A DNA stretch of 64,000 nucleotides from assembly GCA_030248135.1 (NCBI GenBank), contig JASANC010001810.1, positions 124,001 through 188,000 of the forward strand, read 5' to 3'. The position numbers and the translations under genes are program-made. This document shows positions 49,901 to 55,212 of the stretch, in pieces (positions within the stretch are counted from its first letter, which is position 1; each line of letters opens with the position of its first letter). This DNA is from Theristus sp. LFF4_11 (lineage: Eukaryota > Nematoda > Chromadorea > Monhysterida > Xyalidae). A model generated the notes under the pieces. It saw only the letters and a list, made by a program, of their open reading frames with translations. It made no database searches and was not told the DNA's origin.

Positions 49901-50607
49901 CCGATATAGATAGCTGGAGCAAATTTTTCAGATAGATAGATAGCTGGAAAATTTTGGGGGGGGCCGCGGGGGGGCCATGTGACTTTGGGGGGGGCCGGTC
50001 AAAATTTTGAAATCAGATAGATAGATAGCTAAAACGATAAAAAGCTATAAAAACAGCAAAATAATGCTAAAAATACACTAAAAATCAAGTATAAACGCGT
50101 ATTTTATCTAAAATTAGCGAAATTTTAAAGAATTGTGGGCAAAAGTAGTCAATTTTGGGGTGAAAAATTGACTTATTTTATGTCTTCGAAGACAAAATTT
50201 TTAAGATAGATAGCTGGCTGAGAAATTTTTTTAGATAGATAATAGCTGGGCCGAAAAAACTTCTCTGATAGAGATAGATTCGAAAAATTTTTGGGGGGGG
50301 CCGGCCCCCCCCAGGCCCCCCCTAGAACAACTATGTGTCACTCACTCGGACAATCCACAAATGAGTGCGTGCTCATTCATCATCACGCAAAATCAAGGAC
50401 TGTTGGCGAACCAAGTATTCCAAGACTTTATCATACCTCAGCCTTTTGTTTCAAAAGTGGGGTTCGTTATATAAAGACATCATGTAGATTGACTGAGCTT
50501 GACGAAATGAATGGGAAAGTTTACCAAAAAACAACAACAACTGAACTGACAGGCGGTGCCGCGGGTGGGCCGATGCCGGTGGCACTTTCACTTCCGCTGT
50601 CTGACAT
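5783..50607 (-). CDS. DYNC1H1: Cytoplasmic dynein 1 heavy chain
   Basis: This is the motor subunit of cytoplasmic dynein 1, which walks toward microtubule minus ends. The start is ATG 50605-50607 in a 57-bp first exon and the stop is TGA 5783-5785. I traced 79 core exons, all with splice phases that match, giving 4,686 aa; human is 4,646. Order: N-terminal dimerisation region, tail that binds intermediate and light intermediate chains, linker, AAA1-AAA4 each with a P-loop (about residues 1924, 2241, 2620 and 2962), coiled-coil stalk with microtubule-binding domain, AAA5, AAA6 and C-terminal domain. The match is to cytoplasmic dynein 1, not axonemal or IFT dynein: long blocks such as [10 protein letters not shown] and [20 protein letters not shown] agree residue by residue with the family. 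Introns carry many transposons. Segment entries below list exon coordinates. Confidence 0.97.
8163..8231 (-). CDS. DYNC1H1: Candidate alternative cassette exon (dynein exon 75)
   Basis: A 69-bp open segment bounded by a TTCTAG acceptor and a GTAATG donor. Its phase is 1 on both sides, so it can be included or skipped without shifting frame. It lies in the intron between exons 74 and 76, which also join correctly to each other. Its 23 residues (about [20 protein letters not shown]) resemble the start of exon 76 ([19 protein letters not shown]) and the vertebrate segment at this place, which suggests an exon-duplication origin. Inclusion would add a second short acidic helix near the AAA6/C-terminal boundary. 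Use of the exon is inferred, not shown. Confidence 0.5.
9771..10568. mobile_element. hAT-like non-autonomous element in dynein intron
   Basis: A 798-bp element begins TAGGGTTGG and ends CCAACCCTA, with long subterminal inverted repeats built of AAACCGGTTTTTT and AAAACGGTTTTAAAACGG blocks. The sequence CCTGT lies beside both ends, but a clean 8-bp target duplication is not visible. It has no transposase frame. It sits in the intron between dynein exons 71 and 72. A right-end fragment of the same family is at about 31960-32030. Confidence 0.7.
11627..14008 (-). CDS. DYNC1H1: Dynein heavy chain exons 65-70: AAA6
   Basis: Exons: 13874-14008, 13600-13694, 12907-13178, 12405-12565, 12106-12217, 11627-11811 (residues 3847-4166). 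Conserved blocks are [20 protein letters not shown] (exon 65), [20 protein letters not shown] (exon 69) and [20 protein letters not shown] (exon 70). Exon 67 is the least conserved and carries a Gly/Ala/Met-rich loop. AAA6 is non-nucleotide-binding in this family. Confidence 0.93.
14289..16468 (-). CDS. DYNC1H1: Dynein heavy chain exons 61-64: AAA5
   Basis: Exons: 16267-16468, 15519-15819, 14605-14843, 14289-14454 (residues 3544-3846). The segment includes [32 protein letters not shown] and [20 protein letters not shown], all close to the family, followed by the [13 protein letters not shown] and [18 protein letters not shown] blocks. AAA5 has no P-loop, as expected. The intron between exons 62 and 63 (14844-15518) contains a TA-flanked inverted-repeat element (14976-15431). 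Confidence 0.95.
14976..15431. mobile_element. Tc1/mariner-like MITE, copy 1
   Basis: A 456-bp element with terminal inverted repeats starting CCGTATTACCTCTA and flanked by TA on both sides (14974-14975 and 15432-15433). It is rich in C-runs separated by AAAATAAA. It has no coding frame. A close second copy lies at 21001-21434 in the opposite orientation. It lies in the intron between dynein exons 62 and 63. Confidence 0.85.
16872..19660 (-). CDS. DYNC1H1: Dynein heavy chain exons 56-60: stalk and microtubule-binding domain
   Basis: Exons: 19481-19660, 19056-19209, 18385-18583, 17813-18038, 16872-17118 (residues 3209-3543). Exons 56-57 form the outgoing coiled coil, starting [20 protein letters not shown]. 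Exons 58-59 encode the globular microtubule-binding tip (for example [10 protein letters not shown] and [19 protein letters not shown]). Exon 60 is the returning coiled coil and strut toward AAA5. The intron between exons 59 and 60 has a 44-bp sequence repeated three times. Confidence 0.93.
17331..17462. repeat. Three perfect 44-bp tandem repeats
   Basis: The 44-bp unit starts CGCCAAAACACACTGAATAA and ends GTCAATCTGC. Three identical copies stand head to tail with no differences, followed by the first three bases of a fourth. It lies in the intron between dynein exons 59 and 60, and nothing coding overlaps it. Perfect identity suggests a recent expansion. Confidence 0.95.
19745..20085 (+). 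mobile_element. Possible 3' end of a retroposon with (AACTTG)n tail
   Basis: An AT-rich stretch in the intron between dynein exons 55 and 56 ends in AAATAAACTTGAACTTGAAC, four tandem AACTTG units directly after an AATAAA-like signal. Short tandem tails of this kind are typical of some non-LTR retroposons. AAGCTTCA occurs near both ends (about 19782 and 20091) and could be a target duplication. No reverse-transcriptase frame was seen, so the call is tentative. Confidence 0.35.
20236..23855 (-). CDS. DYNC1H1: Dynein heavy chain exons 49-55: AAA4
   Basis: Exons: 23707-23855, 23196-23382, 23012-23107, 22308-22512, 21821-21996, 20469-20693, 20236-20388 (residues 2812-3208). The P-loop GVSGSGKT is at about 2962-2969 and the Walker B-like ICFIMDESN ends exon 52. 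Exon 51 is a perfectly conserved 32-residue block (start [17 protein letters not shown]). The intron between exons 53 and 54 (20694-21820) holds three stacked inverted-repeat elements. Exon 55 uses an unusual AAG acceptor (CCAAG at 20389). Confidence 0.95.
21001..21434. mobile_element. Tc1/mariner-like MITE, copy 2
   Basis: A 434-bp element, TA-flanked at 20999-21000 and 21435-21436, with ends CCGTATTACCTCTA and its complement. It closely matches 14976-15431 in reverse orientation, including a unique central region; the lengths of the G-runs differ. It is inserted inside the foldback element 20957-21694. Confidence 0.87.
21443..21645. mobile_element. Small TA-flanked inverted-repeat element
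   Basis: A 203-bp element with ends CTCCAGGGTGTTCCAAAA and TTTTGGAACACCCTGGAG, a perfect 18-bp inverted repeat. It is bordered by TA at 21441-21442 and 21646-21647, which suggests a Tc1/mariner-type MITE. It is the second insertion in the foldback element 20957-21694. Confidence 0.8.
24756..27255 (-). CDS. DYNC1H1: Dynein heavy chain exons 43-48: AAA3
   Basis: Exons: 27049-27255, 26567-26734, 26172-26405, 25702-25876, 25267-25420, 24756-24936 (residues 2439-2811). The P-loop GPPGSGKT is at about 2620-2627 and the Walker B-like [11 protein letters not shown] is in exon 46. The sensor block [20 protein letters not shown] in exon 47 is intact. In the family AAA3 is the regulatory ATPase site that controls communication between AAA1 and the microtubule-binding domain. 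Confidence 0.96.
27591..29187 (-). CDS. DYNC1H1: Dynein heavy chain exons 38-42: AAA2
   Basis: Exons: 29063-29187, 28693-28910, 28354-28465, 28109-28265, 27591-27839 (residues 2152-2438). The P-loop GPSGSGKS is at about 2241-2248. The conserved [20 protein letters not shown] and [17 protein letters not shown] blocks are in exon 41, and [15 protein letters not shown] starts exon 42. In the family AAA2 binds ATP without hydrolysing it. Exon 42 ends in a low-similarity insert rich in Ala, Ser and Thr before AAA3. Confidence 0.96.
29466..31100 (-). CDS. DYNC1H1: Dynein heavy chain exons 34-37: AAA1, the main ATPase site
   Basis: Exons: 30896-31100, 30568-30721, 30029-30272, 29466-29649 (residues 1889-2151). 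The Walker A motif GPAGTGKT is at about 1924-1931. The Walker B region [14 protein letters not shown] is in exon 35, and the sensor-I segment [19 protein letters not shown] in exon 36. All catalytic residues expected for the principal ATP-hydrolysing site are present, so the motor should be active. Exon 37 encodes a charged, less conserved segment that leads to AAA2. Confidence 0.97.
31461..33043 (-). CDS. DYNC1H1: Dynein heavy chain exons 30-33: linker end and entry to AAA1
   Basis: Exons: 32851-33043, 32444-32629, 32055-32231, 31461-31639 (residues 1644-1888). Exon 30 starts [18 protein letters not shown], a hallmark of the cytoplasmic dynein 1 linker. Exons 32-33 include [17 protein letters not shown] and [11 protein letters not shown], which lead into the AAA1 module. 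The intron between exons 32 and 33 (31640-32054) carries a decayed fragment of a hAT-like element at about 31960-32030. Confidence 0.95.
31960..32030. mobile_element. Fragment of the AACCGGTTTT hAT-like family
   Basis: This stretch repeats the right terminus of the 9771-10568 element (ACGGTTTTAAAACGGAAA, then AAACCGGTTTTTC and ATATAAAAAACCGG, ending TTTACCAACCTA). The rest of the element is missing. It lies in the intron between dynein exons 32 and 33. Confidence 0.55.
33369..37593 (-). CDS. DYNC1H1: Dynein heavy chain exons 20-29: tail-to-linker region
   Basis: Exons: 37490-37593, 36876-37173, 36645-36791, 36337-36435, 35805-35994, 35276-35469, 34943-35056, 34509-34751, 33891-34057, 33369-33542 (residues 1068-1643). 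It contains the neck and most of the linker, the lever that swings over the AAA ring in the power stroke. Highly conserved blocks are [20 protein letters not shown] and MKLSPYYK (exon 27), [20 protein letters not shown] (exon 28) and [19 protein letters not shown] (exon 29). All ten exons keep frame across split codons. Confidence 0.95.
37829..44974 (-). CDS. DYNC1H1: Dynein heavy chain exons 7-19: tail
   Basis: Exons: 44788-44974, 44400-44536, 42605-42739, 42022-42197, 41515-41608, 41174-41322, 40668-40884, 40400-40486, 39951-40241, 39271-39477, 38820-39083, 38412-38564, 37829-38113 (residues 274-1067). In the family this part of the tail binds intermediate and light intermediate chains and dynactin/adaptors. 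Conserved blocks include [20 protein letters not shown] (exon 7), [19 protein letters not shown] (exon 13), [11 protein letters not shown] (exon 14) and [19 protein letters not shown] (exon 16). Exons 18-19 are less conserved. The 1.66-kb intron between exons 8 and 9 holds a TTAA-flanked transposon. Confidence 0.93.
42247..42360. mobile_element. CAATCAGCTG-type MITE, copy 1
   Basis: Arms GATTGGTGATCACGTGATG at the left and CCAATCAGCTGATTGCCTGT at the right, with an internal GGCATTGCTG/AATGCC core. It belongs to a family of at least four copies in the window (also 43511-43640, 49283-49405 and 60053-60185). It lies in the intron between dynein exons 9 and 10. Confidence 0.6.
43511..43640. mobile_element. 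CAATCAGCTG-type MITE, copy 2, nested
   Basis: Arms AATTGGTTGGTGATC and GCATGCATCACGTGACC followed by CCAACCAATCAGCTG. It lies inside the TTAA-flanked element 42829-44192 and therefore inserted after it. Confidence 0.6.
43862..44075. repeat. Two 107-bp tandem repeats
   Basis: The units start CTAAAACCATCCGGCACGTC at 43862 and 43969 and differ at only a few positions. A third partial copy begins at 44076. Inverted versions form the left arm of the same element. The unit contains several CACGTCA/TGACGTG motifs. Confidence 0.85.
45211..50607 (-). CDS. DYNC1H1: Dynein heavy chain exons 1-6: N-terminal dimerisation region
   Basis: Exons: 50551-50607, 49426-49636, 48736-48841, 47785-47958, 45762-45891, 45211-45351 (residues 1-273). 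Exon 1 encodes a short Gly/Ser/Pro-rich leader ([19 protein letters not shown]), as in vertebrate orthologues. Exon 2 carries the conserved HLRRLV and FIGDPQV region, and exons 4-5 the [20 protein letters not shown] block. The intron after exon 5 has a GC donor (CAG|GCAAGA at 45760-45761). Exon 1 is separated from exon 2 by an intron that holds an intact hAT-like element, and another element copy lies just upstream of the start codon, so this small first exon is bracketed by mobile DNA. Exon 3 is the most divergent. Confidence 0.88.
49283..49405. mobile_element. CAATCAGCTG-type MITE, copy 3
   Basis: Left arm ATCAGCTGACTGGTTGG followed by GTGATCACGTGATGCATGCT, right arm GCATGCGATCACCAAGCAAT then CAGCTGATTGCCT. 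The element abuts dynein exon 2 on its intron side (exon ends at 49426). Confidence 0.65.
49864..50335. mobile_element. hAT-like MITE (CATAGTTGTTC family), intact copy
   Basis: A 472-bp element with terminal repeats CATAGTTGTTC/GAACAACTATG and a perfect 8-bp target duplication TGTCACTC on both sides (49856-49863 and 50336-50343). The ends carry long G- and C-runs and repeated GATAGATAGCTGG. It is non-coding. It lies in dynein intron 1, between exon 1 and exon 2. Confidence 0.88.
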
Positions 50608-50797
50608 TGTCAAGACGGTTGTTTGCGTTTTCCAGTTCCAGTTCCACTGAGTGTTAAAACGAATTACAATTGGAGTTGATGATAACAATGAATAAATCAC
50701 GTACAGTCTCTTTGCTGAAAAAGTCAACAACGACGTGACAGAATCAAAATTCACAAACAGTTGGTTGTTGGTAAATCAAATCACATTCACGTCACTG
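50608..50797 (-). promoter_or_regulatory. Dynein 5' leader and presumed promoter-proximal region
   Basis: Only 190 bp separate the dynein ATG (50607) from the nearest transposon (start 50798). On the minus strand a good splice acceptor, GACTTTTTCAG, ends at 50715, 107 nt before the ATG, so the 5' UTR may be joined to an upstream exon or to a spliced leader. No TATA box or other core element was recognised. Confidence 0.35.
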
Positions 50798-52361
50798 CAT
50801 AGTTGTTCCCGATATAGATATAGATATAGATAGCTGGAGCAAATTTTCTAGATAGATAGATAGCTGGAAAATTTGGGGGGGGGGGGGGGCGCGGACTGCG
50901 GAGGGGCCATGTGACTTTGGGGGGGCGGTCAAAATTTTGAAATTTGATAGATAAATAGCTAAAACGCTAAAAAGCTATAAAAACAGCAAAATAATGCTAA
51001 AAATACAAAATACACTAAAAATACACTATTATACACTAAAAATCAAGTATAAACGCGTTTTTTACCTAAAATTAGCAAAATTTTCAAGAATTACGAGCAA
51101 AAATGGTGAATTTTGGTCAAAAATTGACTCATTTTATGTCTTCGAAGACAAAAATTTTCAGATAGATATTAATAGCTGGCTGAGAAATTTTTTTAGATAG
51201 ATAATAGCTGAGCCGAAAAAACCTGTTTGATAGAGATAGATTCGAAAAATTTTTGGGGGGGCCGGCCCACCAGGCTAGGGTTAGGGGCTTTGAAAAAAAA
51301 AATTTTTTTTTTATTTTTTTTTCGTTTTTTTTTTTAAAAAAAATTTGGATTTTTTTTTTCAAACTTAAAAAAAAAATTTGAAAAATTTTTCTTCTACTTT
51401 GCTCTGAAAATTCGATTTATGGCATAATTTTTTGAAAGTTCAAACCAAATTTTCTTCCCAACTTCTTTGTGTGCTTAGGTACATGTCATTATTTGGTCAT
51501 TTTGACCGACGTACTCCATGTTTTTCGATTTGGATGACTTCTAGAGTCAATTTTTAGCGTTGAAATGACTTAACTGAATTGAAATATCGTTTCAGAAATC
51601 GTTTTCTTGCAACTTAGAACATGTTTTTTCAGTCGGTAGGCCATGAGATGAACATGATATTTTGTTGATTGGCGTATGTTATAGGTCTACAATGGAGTTG
51701 TGCGATATATTGTTAAACAATTGTAGCGGAGATGTTGGTTAATACCACATCACACGACCGTTTTTCAGATACCCGATAACATGGCCAAATGTTAAAACTT
51801 GCGTGCTGAGCTAAACTAACGTGTTAAACTTGCGTCTGTCAGTTGCCCGCAACGTGATCGCGAAATCATGGTACGTGTTTTCGATACTATGATTTGAAGA
51901 GTGGGCTCTCGCCATGTGGCAGATAGCATAGCTGGTTGAACCTGAAAGTAAGTGTCTTGGGGGGGGGGGGCGACCGGGTCGACAGGGGTTGCCGACTTAG
52001 CTACAGCAAACAGGAATTTTTGAACACAGTCAAATTTTGGTGATTTTCTAAAGAGGAACAACTAAGAACGGTTCAATATTCAAGTACACGTCGAAAATTG
52101 TCCTGTTTTACTGTTGAAAATGCAACTTTCCCTCTATGAAATGGACATAATTTCAATAAAACACGATTTTCGCTCTTATAGTTTTCCGGATCGTTCTGAA
52201 AATAGTCTAGATGAACTCAGCTCGACGAGACGCTTCGAACAAACCTAACTTGTAAAAAAAAATTTTTTTTAAAAAAAAAAATTTTTTTTTTAATTTAAAA
52301 AAAAAATCCGGATTTTTTTTTCCCCCTAACCCTACACCAGGCCCCCCCCAGAACAACTATG
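50798..52361. mobile_element. CATAGTTGTTC-family element, copy 2, with nested insertion
   Basis: Left end CATAGTTGTTC at 50798 and right end GAACAACTATG at 52351-52361. The left part matches the intact copy at 49864-50335 (GATAGATAGCTGG repeats, G-run, CATGTGACTTTGGGGG). It is split by a 1,059-bp insertion at 51276-52334. The flanks do not form a clean 8-bp duplication, so one end may have been rearranged. Confidence 0.75.
51276..52334. mobile_element. hAT-like element (TAGGGTTAGGGG family), copy 1
   Basis: A 1,059-bp element with ends TAGGGTTAGGGG and CCCCTAACCCTA and a perfect 8-bp target duplication CACCAGGC (51268-51275 and 52335-52342). Its ends are poly-A/poly-T tracts; the central about 800 bp is unique and shared with copy 2. 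No long open frame was found. It inserted into the element 50798-52361. Confidence 0.88.
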
Positions 52362-52391
52362 GGGTATGGTGGTACCGTGGGGGGTGCCAAA

Positions 52392-53128
52392 TAGGGTTGT
52401 TAAACAAAAATGAAAATTTTTTTTTTTAAAAAAAAAAGTGATTAAAAAAAAAACAAAAATGCCGATTTTTTTTTTTTAAAAAAATTCGAAAAATTTTCCT
52501 CTAATATGCTCTGAAAACCTCAATTTTGGCACAATTTTTCGAAAGTTCAACAAAAATTTTCTTTGATTATACCTCGTAAAACCTTTAGCAGTCGATTTTG
52601 GGCCGTTTTACCGACTGATTTTAGGCTTCGACAACATCTGCGATGAAGTTTTTGAGCGTCCCAAAGCTTAGCCTACCATTTCCGATGCAGATAAGGTGAC
52701 GATTCGCCTCGCAGAGCGTCCGATTGTGCTCGCTGCTCCGTTTGCAAGCGCTACGTTGTCTGGTTGCTGCTTCGTGTCGTGTCGTCGCGACACCATCAGA
52801 AGAATTGATCGAATTTCAAGGCGGTATGTTTGTCTTCACTTTAGCATTAGCTTAGCTGGGGACAATTAGTGACGTTTTGGAGGTCAAAACACAAGAAGAG
52901 GCATGGTGACGGTTTGGAAAAGGGGTAATTGAGGTCACCAAAACAAAATCTGCAAAGTTCCGCCATACGGGAGTCATTCGGGAGGCGCTTGCATATCATA
53001 TGTGGTTCTTCGGACTCCCTGATTGATTCAGCACAACTTTGATTTTTGAAATTTTTTTTTTAAAAAAAAAATTTTTTTTTTTAAAAAAAAACAAAAATGA
53101 CGATTTTTGTTTTTTTTTAACAACCCTA
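52392..53128. mobile_element. hAT-like element (TAGGGTTGTTAAA family)
   Basis: A 737-bp element with ends TAGGGTTGTTAAA and TTTAACAACCCTA and a perfect 8-bp target duplication GTGCCAAA (52384-52391 and 53129-53136). The subterminal regions are poly-T/poly-A. The centre is non-coding. It is inserted in the left end of the element 52389-54428. Confidence 0.87.
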
Positions 53129-53721
53129 GTGCCAAAGGTTGGTTAGGGGCTTTGAAAAAAAATATTTTTTATTTTTTTTCGTTCTTTTTATTTGGATTTT
53201 TTTTTCAAACTTAAAAAAAATTTGAAAAATTTTTCTTCTACTTTGCTCTAAAAATTCGATTTGTAATTTTTTGAAAGTTCAAACCAAATTTTCTTCCCAA
53301 CTTCTTTGTGTGCTGTGCTGTGCTTAGGTAAATGTCATTATTTGGTCATTTTGACCGACGTACTCCATGTTTTTCGATTTGGATGACTTCTAGGGTCAAT
53401 TTTTAGCGTTGAAATGACTTAACTGAATTGAAATATCGTTTCAGAAATCGTTTTCTTGCAACTTAGAACATGTTTTTCAGTCGGTAGGCCATGAGATGAA
53501 CATGATATCTTGTTGATTGGCGTATGTTATAGGTTTACAATGGAGTTGTGCGATATATTGTTAAACAATTGGAGCGGAGGTGTTGGTTAATACCACATCA
53601 CACGACCGTTTTTCAGATACCCGATAACATGGCCACATGTTAAAACTTTCGTGCTGAGCTAAACTAATGTGTTAAACTTGCGTCTGTCAATTGCCCGCAA
53701 CGTGATCGCGATATCATGGTA

Positions 53722-53987
53722 CAATATGGCCGAATAAATAAGGCAGCCCATCTAGGCGGGATCAGTCGCAAACTAGGAGTTGTGTTTTTCAAAAATCCCA
53801 ACATAACTCCTAATCATGTGTTCAAGGGAGAAAGAATGAACAGAATAGCACGAAGAATCCATTAGTCTGAAAAAAACGCGTCAAATTTGGCACACAATTT
53901 AGTTTCTGAACGTCTTTTTTCTTTCATTCAAATTTCGCGCGCTCCTTGCACCCTGAAAAAAGCTGCCATGTTTACTCGGTCATTCCG
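53722..53987. mobile_element. Tc1/mariner-like MITE of 266 bp
   Basis: Comparison of the two TAGGGTTAGGGG copies shows an extra segment here. It is bordered by TA on both sides (53720-53721 and 53988-53989) and its 26-bp ends are an imperfect inverted repeat (18 of 26 positions). The empty site is present in copy 1 near 51872. No coding frame. Confidence 0.8.
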
Positions 53988-54436
53988 TACGTGTTTTCGA
54001 TACGATGATTTGAAGAGTGGGCTCTCGCCATGTGGCAGATAGCATAGCATAGGTTGAACCTGAAAGTAAGTGTCTTGGGGGGGGCGACCGGGTCGACAGG
54101 GGTTGCCGACTTAGCTACAGCAAACAGGAATTTTTGAACACAGTCAAATTTTGGTAATTTTCTAAAGAGGAACAACTAAGAACGGTTCAATATTTAAGTA
54201 CACGTCAAAAATTGTCCTGTTTTACTGTTGAAAATGCTACTTTCCCTCTATGAAATGGACATAAGTTCAATAAAACACGATTTTCGCTCTTATAGTTTTC
54301 CGGATTGTTCTGAAAATAGTCTAGCTGAACTCAGCTCGACGAGACGCTTCGAACGAACCTAACTTGTAAAAAAAAATTTTTAATTATTTTTTTAATTTAA
54401 AAAATCCGGATTTTTCCCCCTAACCCTAGGGGTGCC

Positions 54437-55127
54437 GTCCAAAAAGTGAGGGGGGTCCAAACTATAGTAACGTGGGACCCCCCCATGGGGGTCCCATGCA
54501 GTACCAAAGGCGAAAGCAAATTTTCGAGGAGGGTGGGTGTCGTCACGTGGGCGGGGGGGGGGGCGGGGGGGGTGCCGAAAATTTTTCAGTGGGGGGTGTC
54601 AGTCATGGTACAGTGACACCCCCCAGGCGTGTGCCATGGGGGGTGCACTATTGTAGAAAAATTTCTGGGGGTGCACACCCCCCACCCCATCCATGATATT
54701 TTTTCGCTTAAATTTAGAAGGAAAAACGCTAAATTTTGCTGCAAAATCTTTGAAATTACAATGCAGAATATCAAGATATCATATATTCAGCTTATATCAT
54801 GGACTTTAGAGACAAAAAAATCATGATTTTTGAGCAAAAGTTCATGATTTTTGGGTGGTCCGAGAAAATTTTTGGGGGTGTCACTGTAACTTAGGTCCAT
54901 GTTGGGGGGAGGTGGGTGGGGTGTCTGGCAAATTTCGGGGGGGGTGTGGATGGGATGGTCCAGTGTCAGGTTTTTGGGGGTGGGTGTTGCATGACCCCCC
55001 ACCCCTCCCCCCACGCGGAGGTCTCGGGTGCTCTGGGGGCCTCTGGGGGTGTGTACCCCCCCCCACCCCCCTCGTCTTCGGTACTGGTCCCATGGGGGGT
55101 GCATTTTTTCAAAATTTTCTGTGGGGG
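54437..55127. repeat. G-rich repeat region with CCCCATGGGG palindromes
   Basis: Long G-runs alternate with palindromes centred on CATGG (for example around 54483 and 54640). Together with the GGGG-rich DNA at 52362-52388 it formed the site into which the hAT-like element 52389-54428 inserted. It is probably a decayed element of its own. No clean ends were found. Confidence 0.5.
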
Positions 55128-55212
55128 GCTAAATTTTTAGATAGATAGCTGGCTGAGAATTTTTTTTTGATAGATAATAGCTGAGCCGAAAAAACCTTTC
55201 TGATAGAGATAA
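55128..55212. mobile_element. Fragment of the CATAGTTGTTC-family element
   Basis: The sequence GATAGATAGCTGGCTGAGAA followed by GATAGATAATAGCTGAGCC and CTGATAGAGATAAA matches the right subterminal part of the elements at 49864 and 50798. The terminal G/C-rich end is missing. Confidence 0.6.

Larger units (their letters stand above)
52389..54428. mobile_element. hAT-like element (TAGGGTTAGGGG family), copy 2, with two insertions
   Basis: The central part matches 51276-52334 over about 1 kb. The right end CCCCTAACCCTA is followed by GGGGTGCC (54429-54436), which also stands left of the element (52381-52388), an 8-bp target duplication. The left terminus is diverged (GGTTGGTTAGGGGC). It carries a 737-bp element near its left end (52392-53128) and a 266-bp TA-flanked element (53722-53987). 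Without these it is about 1,027 bp. Confidence 0.75.

Noticed and set aside
54855..55148. Open frames rich in Gly/Trp or Pro/His over the G-rich repeats on both strands
   Set aside because: They are translations of G- and C-runs, not coding sequence.
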